Shown piece after piece: positions 23,861 through 34,351 of a DNA stretch of 47,566 nt. The number at the start of each line of letters is the position of its first letter. Position 1 is the first letter of the stretch. Source of the stretch: Elysia marginata. Lineage: Eukaryota > Mollusca > Gastropoda > Plakobranchidae. Position numbers and translations under genes: made by a program. The notes beneath the pieces were generated by a model. It saw only the letters and a list, made by a program, of their open reading frames with translations. It did not search any database and had not been told where the DNA came from. The stretch lies in NCBI GenBank assembly GCA_019649035.1, contig BMAT01005886.1, positions 13,130 to 60,695 on the forward strand. The letters run 5' to 3'.

Positions 23861-24130
23861 TAATGATTATGCCTGAACGTAAAGATGCGCATCGCTTTGC
23901 GAAGAGTATTGAAAAGCCAGTCGATTATGTGTCCCAAGTGAACCTAATAGATAGTGTAATGTGGTTACCTTCTAGGTCTAGTAACTATCGTGAGGCTCAT
24001 CGAATGATGAGAAGTCGGAGTGATTTTGAGTGACACTCTTTTCTTCTCTTTATGAAATTGATTAAAATAAGGGCTAACATTCAACGCATGTTCCAGCATA
24101 TTACTACTAGCTATGATATATGGAAACAGC

Positions 24131-24460
24131 AGTGTGTCAGAGTGGTTAGCGCGTCGGACTCGGAATCTGGAGGTCTGGGGTTCGATTCCCGACCATGTCA
24201 TATTGCAATTGCCTTGGGGAAGCAATTTACCCTAACCTTCCCCAGTCCACCCACCAGTAAAATGGGTACCCAGTTACAGACAATTATTGAATTTGTGATG
24301 TGCGCCAACAAAACACCCCGAATAATGGGTTAACTGGCATTCAACTGTACTGGTCTGCTGGAGCACTAGCGGCGCTGCTCTGTGGCGACACAGTTACGCT
24401 GAGTGTCGAAGCTAAATTTCCCGAAAGGGATTAATAAAGCGTATAAATTAAAAAAAACCA
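24131..24460 (+). mobile_element. tRNA-derived SINE
   Basis: The 5' part is tRNA-like with a Pol III A box (TGGTTAGCGCG, 24143-24153) and a perfect B box (GGTTCGATTCC, 24179-24189). A conserved-looking body follows, with CAGTCCACCCACCAGTAAAA then TGGGTACC, which resembles central domains of animal tRNA-SINEs. The 3' end is A-rich after an ATTAATAAAGCG segment. It is too long and has no tRNA 3' half fold beyond the B box, so it is not a tRNA gene. Confidence 0.75.
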
Positions 24461-24686
24461 ATATATAATATAATATTTATGACGGAAGAGAGACAGCACT
24501 GCTTTTATACTGGAAGTGAGGTGATTTCGGCCTATAGCTACCGACAACGCATTGTTTAACTATGAAACTTCACCTAAAACTGAAGGTATAGAATGGTTCT
24601 TGAAGCAATGTGCATGGCTTCCTCCTAAAACCTCTATACCGGTATTTTGAATGAGAGAGAGAGTCAGTGCAAACCCTAGATTTTTG

Positions 24687-24690
<4 letters not shown>

Positions 24691-24731
<41 letters not shown>
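24691..24731. repeat. (GA)n microsatellite
   Basis: A pure GA dinucleotide run of about 41 bases. Confidence 0.95.
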
Positions 24732-24733
<2 letters not shown>

Positions 24734-25050
24734 AGTTTCCTATCGACGTTTTTCTAAGAAGTAAAAATTGCGTTGACAACTTTGTCTACTAACTATCACG
24801 GTGATAATACTAGGTCTAATTCGAATTTGGGTTTTCCAAAAAGAACGAGTAGTTTGAGTACTTTAAAACCATTCAATATTAAGTTTTGTGAGAAAATAAT
24901 GAGTAGATCAACGTATCATGTAGCAGTGCTGTCATTTGCTACTTATTTTGACTTTGGCCTGGGGCAGCTGAGGCGCGGCCGGTTTGTCGTAGGCGAGGCT
25001 TGAGGGCACCGGGGCCAAGCAAGCTTTGCTGAAAACTGCGCAACTAGTCA

Positions 25051-25064
25051 CCACTAGGTGGCAG
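25051..25064 (+). promoter_or_regulatory. CTCF-type core motif
   Basis: CCACTAGGTGGCAG is an exact match to the core of the bilaterian CTCF consensus. It lies in a GC-rich patch (24960-25170) between the divergent NCOA6 and PNKP genes, about 730 bases before the PNKP ATG. An insulator role is inferred only. The surrounding GC-rich patch could itself be a repeat. Confidence 0.4.
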
Positions 25065-25387
25065 CGTGGAACACTCGTAACCGGGGTCAGGGAATCCCGT
25101 GAGTAGGTCTCTAGCCTCCACCTGAGCCCAACCCGACCCAACCCCCATTTATTTGACTCTCGCCTTCGGCGGCCTCTTTGGTGGTTTTCAAAAGCCACCG
25201 CAGATGTACAAGAATCAGGTCATTCAATATTTAAACTTTGACCCGATATGTAAAAGTGTTCGTAAGAGCTTAGGGGACGTTAAATATTGTTCATAAACTT
25301 TGACCTAGGCCTGAGCTGAGTTCCTTTGCTTCTCGGAGCTGGCTTCGCGGATTTGTTTATACACGAGTGTGGTTGCTGTTGGTTAAC

Positions 25388-25404
25388 GACGTCATACATT
25401 ACAG
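25388..25404 (+). promoter_or_regulatory. Possible PNKP promoter / 5'-UTR exon end with CRE-like motif
   Basis: GACGTCAT (CRE-like) lies at 25388-25395. It is followed by TTACAG/GTATGG, a good donor at 25405. Together with a TGACAG acceptor at 25770-25775 this could be a leader exon for PNKP. Weak evidence. Confidence 0.25.
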
Positions 25405-25791
25405 GTATGGAATATAAACACCAAACGCATAACCTCACTACATTCTACTATCTTATGTAGAGTCAAGCCGTTTTGGTCTAACCTATGAGTAACCAGTTAA
25501 GTAGTCCAACAGACAACTTAAAATTAAGGAAAGAACAGGCCCAGAATAATAGTAGATCAATAGCACCGGTACTTTTAAGTTTTCTACTGGGTCTGGAATA
25601 GTGGAGTAGCCGACCGGCCCGCCAGTTATGCAATGAAAATTATTATCTTCACATAGTCCTAGATAATACTAGATCTAGATCCAACTCAGTAACGGTTTGA
25701 GTAGTTGCTCGGTTTGGTTATTGCCTTGTCTTTGTGGAATCACATTTTAGTCAGTTTATTTATTAAATTGTGACAGCTTGAATTTTTAAAC

Positions 25792-26032
25792 ATGAATAGA
25801 GCTAACAGGAAACGCAAGGCTGCGGCTGAGACAGAGCAAAGAGCGAAAAGAGCTCGAGGGGAAACAGATCTTGGCCATGATTTGCAGTGGACAGCTGAAG
25901 GGACGGGACAAGGAGGGTGCCCACAACTACTTTGCCTTACCTCAAATACTTTAGAGGGCCGCTCAAAAATTGCAGGCTTTGACATTGATTTTACAGTCAT
26001 CAAAACTGCAAGTGGACGAAAATTTGCCGTTG
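25792..26032 (+). CDS. PNKP: PNKP exon 1 seen: linker and phosphatase motif I
   Basis: Starts at an ATG giving [13 protein letters not shown], a Lys/Arg-rich segment like the nuclear-signal linker between FHA and phosphatase domains in other PNKPs. It ends GTTG/GTAAGG. Five in-frame codons (LEFLN) lie between a TGACAG acceptor and the ATG, so the exon could also continue from an upstream FHA exon. Confidence 0.85.
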
Positions 26033-26988
26033 GTAAGGTCTTTAGCATAATTGATGCTCTTGCTCGACAATCATGTACTGTCCCCAACTAGATCTAGATA
26101 CCCCTTCCCCCCTCCACCCAGTTTAGAACTTCATGGTAACAAATTCTGTCTGATTTTTTTAGGAAATGAAGGTATTGGGCAATGAGATCCATTATTTTTT
26201 TTCATCATAACAAACATTACTAACAAAGTGAAGGGTGATGGAGAGTAATTCTATGGGTTGGAGAAAGAACCAAAAATAAAAACAATGATGGTTGAAAGAC
26301 GTTAAAACATTTTTACATCATTATGGCCTATTATTTTGATTTTCTTTGATAATTTTTTTTAAAAAGTTCAAAAACATTTTGTATATTTTCATGACTTATA
26401 GTTAACCTAGTGACTCATTTTGCAAGGAAAGAGAATGTAGGCTATGAAATACTACACACTCACTTCTTGTTTGTGTTGCCAGGGCCAAAGGTTCTTTTGA
26501 TGTGCTCAAGAGTTTAAAAACCAAAAGTTGCTTAAAATGTGACGAAAGATTGAGACTCTACCTTTGATTTAATCAAGATACTTGTAGTAAATAACTCAGC
26601 TATGAAGGCTATTACTAACATAATTTTGTTGCACAGTTTAATACAGTTGGGCCTAAATTTTTTCCATTAGGTTCAAATGACTGGGAATTTTGGGATGAAA
26701 AAGTTCCTGAAAAACTGCAATCCCTGCACAATGATGGCTATCGAGTTGTTTTTTTCACCAACCAAGCAGGCATTGAGAAGCAGAAAACAACACCTGAGGT
26801 TTTCAAAACGAAAGTTGAAGCTATCATCAGCAAATTAAATATTCCAGTATTTGTAAGTACTTGATGAGAAATTGCAATCTCCTGCTTCTTCATTGTTCTT
26901 AAAGCTAAAGTTGTATTTTCATTTTAAGGGTTAAGGCTCTCTCNNNNNNNNNNNNNNNNNNNNNNNNNNNNNNNNNNNNNNNNNNNNN

Positions 26989-27021
<33 letters not shown>

Positions 27022-30000
27022 CTCTTCCTCCTCTCTTTCTTTCATGTTTTACACGCATTTCATCATCTATGGATTAACTTGATAAATCTTTATCTTTTAT
27101 TACAATTTATTAGAGTTTTGTATTTAGCATTCAGAGAGGAAATGCTCAGAAGATCTTAAAGTAAAAGGCTAAAGAGGAAAAATCTGNTGTAACCATTAAA
27201 ATGGTAAAAGGATAAAACCTGCCAACTAGGGACTCATTTTTCTGTTTCTACAGTGCATAGTGTGGGTGTATGTTCTATTGACTTACTTTGACTTATCCGC
27301 TGTTGCCTCTGGCTCGTCAGAGTCGGTGGCCTCAGCAAACTCGGTGATCCTCCGTGTAAGTGTTCACCACTCGATCTGGTCTTGTGCCAACAGTCTCATG
27401 GTTTGTAGATCGTTTGAAATTTTGAGTTTCATATGGGGGTAAGCTTGTGAGGGTTCTTTATGTGAACTGACGAGTTTGACTCTGTTCACGTAGCATGTCG
27501 GTTAGCACGCAGTACGGTAGTGTGAAATTTGACCACAAGTATGTCAAGCGGAACTTGATCTTGTAGGCCTGAACAAGAAGCTCTTTTATAGATATGTTAC
27601 TAGGGTAATGACTGTAAGAGGAGGCCTAGTCTTTTGTGCTAGCGCCTTCAGTGTTATCATGCAAGGGGCATCTTTTATAACGTGGGCGTGCGGAAGTTTC
27701 GCCGTCTGACAGTAATTTGCTATGATAGGTTATCAGACACAAGACATGTAGATTTCTTGGGAAGAGAAGATAAATGAGTTTGAACTACTGAACTACCTTG
27801 CGGTTAGGTTCCGTCTTTCCCCAGAAGCACTCCTTCGGTATCGTTTACTGATGTTGAATTGATGAAAATTTGTTGTTCACAATAGATGTTCTGTACATCG
27901 TATACTGAATGCTTTGTTTGTGTTGAACGAACAAAAGGTCTTTGGGTTTGAATCTTTGTCTTGACAGAAACTGTATTGTCATGTAGGAAGATTTTGTATC
28001 ACACTGGTTGTCACCGTATGAGGATTGATACGGGTGAACTAGGTGCTTTTGCAGTAAAATTTCGGAAGATTTTGGAATAAATCCTAATTAAGTCTGACAT
28101 CTAGGGAGATCTCTATCTTTTCGAGGGAAAGTCTAAAGAAAATCTTTGTTCGATAGTTCAATAAATAGTGAGCGATTTCGAAGCTAGGATCATCTGGATC
28201 CAGCCCTCCGATCTGCGCGCATCAAGAGACTATCTGCTGAGAGCTTTGCTAGTACGAACTTTGTCACCACGCTGTACTTATTGAGCAGATTTGTGCTTGG
28301 ATGCTGCTATGGCTGATTGTTAGCTTCTGACTGGGTTTCTATAACTCGGTTTTCTGTACTTAGGTTTTCTGTATTGGTTTCTTTTCATACTACGTTATCA
28401 TTTTAATAGTGGGTTTAAGTTTCTATACAGGTTTTCTGGATTGGTGTTTCTGTTTTGAGTTATTTCTATACGGCTTTTTAAGTTTCTGTAACTCGGTTTT
28501 TCTTCACTGGGTTTCGATTTAAAGTTTGGTTTCTAATTCTGTTTCAGTAAGTTGAGGTTAATGTTGACACTGAAGTTATTTTGATTTTTTTTATAACACT
28601 TTGACTGAAATAAACTATAACTACTAAGAGTTAAGTTTTCCTTGCCTACTTACTTGTTGCGTCTTACCACTTGCCACACTAATCTGAGTTTGCATGATAG
28701 CTTAGTTGGAACTCGCTAAGCTAAAAATTAAGTTAACATCTATTTTATCGAGTTCCTGGCGTTGTCGGACAACTTAACACACACACACTGAACCTGTTCA
28801 GTTATTAAAGAAAATCAAGTCAGACTAGGTTCAAAGTTTTGAAGGCTACGTTTTGGAGTTGTTAGGTTCTCAAGGCTTTAAAGGTTTGTCGTGTGGTCGT
28901 TGATCTTCCTGATATCTGCATGCCATTTGGTTGAAGTATGCCTGTATGTTTTGTGGATCTGTAAAATTACTTATTTAGATAGAAAGTTCTCTCTGTGAAC
29001 TGCCACAGATGTTTTGCCACAGCTCAAGTATAAGACTATTTGATTAAATGTAGATATGGCCACAGCTCAAGGTTTAGAGTAAAATAAGATTATTCTTTCT
29101 CCTTTAAGGTTTTTGCAAGCACTGGTACCAACCATTTCAGAAAACCTTATGCAGCAATGTGGACTTTTTTTAAGGACCACTGCAACAAAGGAGTGAAGGT
29201 TTGCTTATAACTGTATTCCCCTCTTCCACTAATTTAAACTACATGAAGGCCTATAAATAAATTAAGGGCATCTTTTTTTCATAATTTACTGCTTTGCTGC
29301 TAAACAAGTTTTTGCTTCTCTTTAGGTAAGGGAAATTCTAAACACTGTTTGTTTGACTCAAAAAGTATTTTAACCATGAGAAAATGAATCCTTTATTTCT
29401 AATTTAAAGTTATGAGACAAAAAAGAGGCGGGGAGGTGGAGGGGGATTACAATACTTAGACAATCATTACATAATGTTCCTGTGTTTACCATGCTATATA
29501 TATAGGGTGGCAAAAAAAACGTCCTCAAATTTGGAGCGTCATATTTGTAAGAGTTGTTGTGCAATTGTCATATAACTTTGGCATATGGTGGGTCCACTAT
29601 TGCTACAAATACCGCCAAATATGAACAGAATTCATTTGTAAATATGGAAATGACAGATGTTTCATAAAAGTTACCGAAATTCACGAAAAAAACACTTGGA
29701 CCTCCGCACCAAAGCTGTTTTGCAATCCGCGCTGGGCAACCTTGACGCACTGTACAAAGAATTGTAAAAAGGGACCTGAAATTAAAGGCCTACAAACAAA
29801 TGCAGACCAATTGAAAAATGGAAAATGTGAAAGAGAAAATAAGCATCCGATTGCAGTGCTTTCTGAACAGATTTACCAATGAAGATGTCAAACAAATTAT
29901 CTTCACAGATGAAAAACACTTCACTTTAAGGATTGCCAGAAACAGACAAAATGGCGTTGTCTATGGAAGAAAGAAGTTGGAGATCTCTCTGCAATGGCTT

Positions 30001-33000
30001 TATAACGAAACGAATTAGTTTTCGCAAAAATTCGTGGTTTCTGCTGGCGTGTGCTGGAATGATAAAACCGAGATAATTTTCCTTGATACGAAAACTTTGA
30101 AATTCAATTCAAAGAATCACAGCTCTCTGCTTTCGAAAGAAAATTCCTTCCCTCATGTCACAAACCTCAAGGTGATTTTATTCTGCAACATGACGGTGCT
30201 ACTTCGCACACAAGCCAGCAACCCAACAATTTCTCATAGACCAATGAGTCGGTTTCATTGTCAAAGATGACTGGCCACCACAATCTCCAGATTAGAATCC
30301 AATGGGCTAGGCAATGTGGGACTCGCTTGCTGAAAAAGTCTACATGGGAAGGTCGATTTCCTTCACTGAAAACGGACTGAAACAAAGATAAAGGAGTGGT
30401 GGAGACAAATAGGTAGTGAGGAAATAAGAAAGCCAATTGTAACATGGTGCAAAAGCGTTAGAGTTGTTGTTCAGCTGGAAGGAGGTTCTACAGATCACTT
30501 GAAAAACTGACTATACTGGAGTCCATGGACTGTTTTTTTTACATTTGAGGTGCATGTTACTTAGAATCAAATAACTTCTAAACCAATAAAGCCAGAAGCC
30601 TAAAACTTCACATACTTTGACATGAATAATTTGTCTTACTATGTGTCTATTTTCATGTAAATATCAGAAACAGGTATGGAGTTATAGGGTAACAAAGTTG
30701 AGGACGTTTGGGGGGGGGGGCAACCCAATATATATAGGCTCTATATATACACAATAATCAAGTAGATTTTAATGACCTTCATTGAGTTTTATTGTTGGTC
30801 AGGGAAATGTGAATGACTATGGTAATTAAGGTCTTTATTAACAATTTATATGAGGCTCAAAGAGCAAGGGGTCTAAAATTTTATAAGTATCAAATTTAAA
30901 ATCGAATTGAAGTTCTTGTTTCCTTTAAAATTATTTGTACCCCTACTTTGCACTTTTTTCTACATTGCATTTCAGGTAGATGATTCAAAATCATTTTATG
31001 TGGGGGATGCTGCAGGAAGAGCCAAGAATTGGGCTCCTAACAAGCCAAAAGATTTTTCTTGTAGTGACAGAATGTTTGCTGCAAATATTGGCATTAGTAA
31101 GTCATCTAGTTAGCCATTATGCTATGTGTTATGCATTTTATGTATTGTCTATGGCAAAGTAGTTTTTTATTTTTATTTAATTTTAGGGAAAATTATCAAA
31201 CTTAGCAATTAAACCTTTTTTTTAAAAGGTAATTAAGAGTACTGAAAACTATTGATATAGTATTTCATAATCCATTTTTTTGTTTCTGTATTTGAAATTA
31301 CAACATAACTACAAGAACCAAAATTTTTTTTTTAATTTGTCTGATTCCAATTATCTACATGGAACACAGAAGTGATCTGAAGATGTCAAAGAAATGTACT
31401 TTGACACTTGGCTTCCAAACTGAGTCATTATTTAATACTTGTAAACAATTTTTGGCAAGAGAATATTAATTTCCTTTGGTCTGAAGGAAAATATTTTGAT
31501 ATAACATAAATATTATGCTTATTTTGTTTCTAGGTTGATTTGTGATGATAGTCCCAATCATTTTATAAAAACTCTGCAAAGGATTTCATGGAGAAGTTTA
31601 AATCTAGTACAGGAAGATCCCTGTTGCATCTAAGGAGTCAGAAGTGTGTTGAAAATCTGAAGTTAAAAATCTACCACTCTTTAAAATTTGTGGGTTTTTT
31701 TTCTCTTCAAAATTTCTAACTATTGAAAATCAACAAAAAAATTATATACTGCTTCGAAAATTATGCTAATTTCAAGTAACTTAAATTTCAGAAGCTTAAA
31801 AATGCATTGTTAAATTTACAATGCCTCGGATTGTGAAATTTGCTACAGATGACTTGGTTAGATTAGTCATTATATGATGATACATATGAGGCATGACTTG
31901 TAAAAATATTTTCATTTTGCTCACTATTTGAAGGTAAAAAACTTATGACAAAAGTCTGTCTTTGTATATTTTCTTTCTTTGTACCACCTAATTTTAATCT
32001 TATTTTGAACTGCCAAACTGTGTCTGGTTATTGGTTGGCAAAAGCTATTATCAATTAACCTAATGGGTTAATATTTCATGCAACAGAGAAAGAGTTTTTT
32101 GGTATTTTATGTTTTGGACATAATAAAGATGTATTTTTATGCAAATGATGTTTTTTGTGATCCTCCTCAGAATTTGAAACACCTGAAGAATTCTTTTTGG
32201 GAGAGAAAGCTGCCTCTTTTGACTGGGGTTCTTTAAATCCATGTGCATTTTTGAAAAAAAATCCAGTTATCACTAAAACAGATGACAAAGCCTTGTATGC
32301 AGAGAAGGTAAAAAGAAAAATGAGAAAGCAGAATTTGTTTGTCTTATATTTATGTAACAACAGTGTTTTCAATTACTTTTTTAATCACCTGAAATCTTAT
32401 GTAGTTTGTTTGTTGTGTTGTTTTTTAAATAGGAAATAGCAATGGTATAATTAACCAGATAAGCCCTTATTTTTCCAAAAACAGAAACCTGGCATAAATG
32501 AAAGTTGCTAAAAAATTCCATTTTTTTAATAGCAGATGGGCTTAAAGATTAATGCAACACATAATTCTAGGTTGCTTTTTAATTTGCAAGCAATTGGTAT
32601 GTAAGGTTTCTATATGTTTTTTTTTACTTAGTCAAATGGTAATGGTGAGCTAAGATCGAAGTAAAATGCTTTCTTCACCCTTTAACTCTATCAAAATCTT
32701 CCAGGAGAAGAAAAGAAACCAACTTAACTTTATTTTCATTCAAACTCACTAGACAATTTTTAAATACATTTCAGAAGCAGGAAATGGTTGTTATGGTGGG
32801 CCCACCAGCATCAGGAAAGTCTACTTTCCGCAAACGCTACTTAGAACCCCATGGCTATGTTGCTGTCAATAGAGATACTCTAGGTACAATGGAAAAGTGT
32901 CTGAAGGTACATTTCACTCAATGCTTGTATCAACCTTTTTAACTTAAAAAAACTGTAAAAACTCTTGTGCACAACAACTTGTTGAACTGTTAGGCACAAG

Positions 33001-34351
33001 TTAAAATTTGGTTAGATAAGTTTTTAGATCAGTCACATGTGCTCAATGGACTTGTAGGTTGCAGCCGTTTTTTTTTTTTTCGTTTTTTTTTTTTTTTGGG
33101 AGAGGGGACAAAGTAATTGTTGGATATAATGTCAATCATCACAAAAAAACCCAGAACAAGCACAAATAAAAAAAAATATTTTCATGAATATGTTGTTTCA
33201 AAGGACAATCATAGTTGCTTTACTTTGCTAGCTTACAGACTTTCTTCGCTTTTTTTTCCTTGAAATCATGGAGGTTTATTTTGCTACTTTACTATCTGTC
33301 GAGAGGCTTTACTTTTGAAAACTTTTTCATGTTTACATAAAATAGGTGGCAGGAGAGACTCTGAAGCAAGGCAAAAGTGTTGTGGTTGACAACACCAACC
33401 CTGCAAAAAGTGCCAGGGCAGCATTTGTGGACCTTGCAAAGAAAAATGGTAAGTAACATTAATTCTTTTCATCTGTAAATTTTCTTCTGGTTTTGCTTCA
33501 ATTTATATTTTTTCTTTAAGAAATAGGTAACGCTTGCAAAAGGGCTCTGATTGTCAATGGTAGAGCTGAATAATCAAGACGTAAATGCCTAACAGCTATT
33601 ATGAGATATATATCATCGTATAATCAGCTCATCAGTAGCCAGTTTTGTTTTCTATCAAACTAGCAAGAAAACTAGAAACACAAATAGCAGGGATGTAAGC
33701 TGATTTGAGCTCTTTTTCGTCAAATTTAGTATTTCAGCTCAACATTTTGCTCAATTTCAATGAGAAGAAAATTAATCACTAGTTCAACACCTAATTGCAA
33801 GTAACCTTTGGCAGTATTAGACTTATTTAAGAGCACAACTCTAGCTCCTATAAGCCTTTTAGAGAGTTGCCCTTGTCTCTTGTTATAGTTATACTGATTC
33901 CAAAGCATTAAGAATCTCGCATCCTTTTCAGCTTTTTTTTTTTATTAGTCATTTACAACCCTGAAATAGTAGTCAATCATGATTTCTCTTTTTTTGGTTA
34001 CTTGATTTCCTTTTTCTGAATCTTGGGAGACTGAAAAATCAAGTCCAAACACAAACACCCATTTATTTATTCCTTGTTTTTTTTTGGTGATTTTTGTTTT
34101 GTTTAGGTGTACCATGTCGATGCATGTGGATGCAAACACCGTTGGACTTAGCACATCATCTGAATCTCTACCGGCAAAGTCAGACTAAGGGGGAAGTGCG
34201 GCGTGTGCCTGATGTTGGATACAATATTTTTAAGAAAAATTTTGAGGAGCCCTCAACTTCTGAGGGTTTTACTGTGGTGAAGAAAGTGGAATTCAAGCCT
34301 AGATTCGATAGCTCAGCAGACGAAGAGCTTTTTAAGAAATGGACTGTTTAA
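25792..34351 (+). CDS. PNKP: PNKP (polynucleotide kinase 3'-phosphatase), spliced gene, FHA domain not found
   Basis: Exons are 25792-26032, 26671-26852, 29109-29198, 30976-31096, 32171-32307, 32775-32906, 33346-33448 and 34107-34351: 1251 bases, 416 residues, all with AG/GT borders and consistent phases. PNKP repairs strand-break ends by removing 3'-phosphate and phosphorylating 5'-OH. Seen: a basic linker; HAD phosphatase motif I D64-I-D66-F-T; motif II FFTNQ (T110); FRKP Lys153; FYVGDAAGR (D182); then the kinase P-loop GPPASGKST (266-274), NRDTLG (D291), DNTNP and a lid-like segment (HHLNLYRQ). Human PNKP has 521 residues with an N-terminal FHA domain of about 110. Here only the linker precedes motif I, so the FHA domain is absent or lies on an unfound upstream exon. 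Odd: the family DxDGT is DIDFT, and GI-x-RGKL after motif II is GIEKQKT. Confidence 0.92.
26671..26852 (+). CDS. PNKP: PNKP exon 2: phosphatase motif II
   Basis: The acceptor is CCATTAG and the donor is GTAAGT. It codes [15 protein letters not shown] and [13 protein letters not shown], then a helix [15 protein letters not shown] that matches the family. Confidence 0.9.
26939..27018. repeat. (CT)n microsatellite interrupted by an assembly gap
   Basis: CTCTC runs into 45 ambiguous bases at 26944-26988 and out again into about 28 bases of CT. The true length is unknown. Confidence 0.95.
27283..27460 (-). pseudogene. Possible 3' end of a LINE-type reverse transcriptase gene, broken
   Basis: The minus-strand frame reads [12 protein letters not shown], an in-frame TGA (27364-27366), then [20 protein letters not shown] and a stop at 27283. 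The pattern LAQDRxxWRxLxRR followed by an acidic tail is typical of the C-terminal ends of LINE proteins. No reverse transcriptase core is seen upstream, so it would be a 5'-truncated, inactive copy. Confidence 0.3.
29109..29198 (+). CDS. PNKP: PNKP exon 3: conserved Lys motif
   Basis: A 90-base exon, acceptor CCTTTAAG, donor GTTTGC (weak). It codes VFASTG then FRKPYAAMW, matching the YRKPxxGMW segment of the family. The residue after MW is Thr, where the family has Asp. Confidence 0.85.
29505..30726 (+). mobile_element. Degenerate mariner (Tc1/mariner superfamily) transposon
   Basis: The ends are inverted repeats sharing ACGTCCTCAA followed by (A/C)TTTG. The left starts GGGTGGC, the right GGGTTGC (reverse complement), next to TA-rich flanks. 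Inside are transposase traces: [27 protein letters not shown] with NRQNGVVYG (first catalytic Asp near 29908), HDGATSHTS (second, 30192) and DDWPPQSPD (third, 30290), then [14 protein letters not shown]. Frames change between blocks and stops interrupt, including a TAG right after SPD. The copy is dead. It sits in PNKP intron 3 in the same orientation as the gene. Confidence 0.85.
29818..30510 (+). pseudogene. Mariner transposase remnant
   Basis: A broken coding region inside the mariner element. The catalytic domain is traceable in at least three frames: FTDEK near 29905, [13 protein letters not shown] near 30056, LQHDGATSH near 30185, and WPPQSPD near 30273. The N-terminal DNA-binding part is mostly missing. 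The spacing between the second and third Asp is 98 bases, not a multiple of three, so a small indel lies between them. Confidence 0.75.
30976..31096 (+). CDS. PNKP: PNKP exon 4: phosphatase motif IV
   Basis: The acceptor is GCATTTCAG and the donor is GTAAGT. It codes [19 protein letters not shown] then [16 protein letters not shown], the most conserved block of the phosphatase domain, with Asp residues for metal binding intact. Confidence 0.92.
32171..32307 (+). CDS. PNKP: PNKP exon 5: link between phosphatase and kinase
   Basis: The acceptor is CTCCTCAG and the donor is GTAAAA. It codes [13 protein letters not shown], matching the FxTPEEFFL segment of the family, then [12 protein letters not shown]. 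Confidence 0.88.
32775..32906 (+). CDS. PNKP: PNKP exon 6: kinase P-loop
   Basis: The acceptor is ACATTTCAG and the donor is GTACAT. It codes [15 protein letters not shown] (Walker A) and [14 protein letters not shown], where the Asp corresponds to the catalytic base of the kinase. Confidence 0.92.
33346..33448 (+). CDS. PNKP: PNKP exon 7: kinase DNTNP
   Basis: The acceptor is AAAATAG and the donor is GTAAGT. It codes [16 protein letters not shown] and the following helix, as in the family. Confidence 0.9.
34107..34351 (+). CDS. PNKP: PNKP exon 8: kinase lid and C-terminus
   Basis: The acceptor is TTTGTTTAG. It codes GVPCRCMWM, the lid HHLNLYRQ, then [15 protein letters not shown] and a beta-rich end, stop TAA at 34349-34351. 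The length matches the human C-terminus. Confidence 0.92.

Larger units (their letters stand above)
20909..24120. other. Intergenic region between NCOA6 and PNKP, upstream part
   Basis: No established gene. It contains a T-rich tract near 22328-22360, a SAP-like open stretch (22845-23045), a C-run followed by (CA)n at 23275-23298, and a CpG-rich block with an inverted repeat near 23340-23860. A 132-codon open frame at 22578-22976 has no recognisable domain. Confidence 0.5.
26853..29108 (+). other. PNKP intron 2, with assembly gap and repeat relics
   Basis: Contains a CT repeat broken by 45 N (26944-26988) and one N at 27187. A LINE-like relic follows (27283-27460), then a long moderately GC-rich stretch with no frame. 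Degenerate GTTTCTRTAACTCGGTTTT repeats occur near 28336 and 28482. An AATAAA with a CTTGCC-rich stretch near 28610 could be part of an old LTR, but I cannot define ends. Confidence 0.5.

Noticed and set aside
24131..24200. tRNA gene
   Set aside because: A and B boxes are present but the sequence continues as a SINE body with an A-rich tail.
24932..25198. Minus-strand 88-codon open frame around the CTCF motif
   Set aside because: Composition is explained by the GC-rich patch; no homologue recognised.
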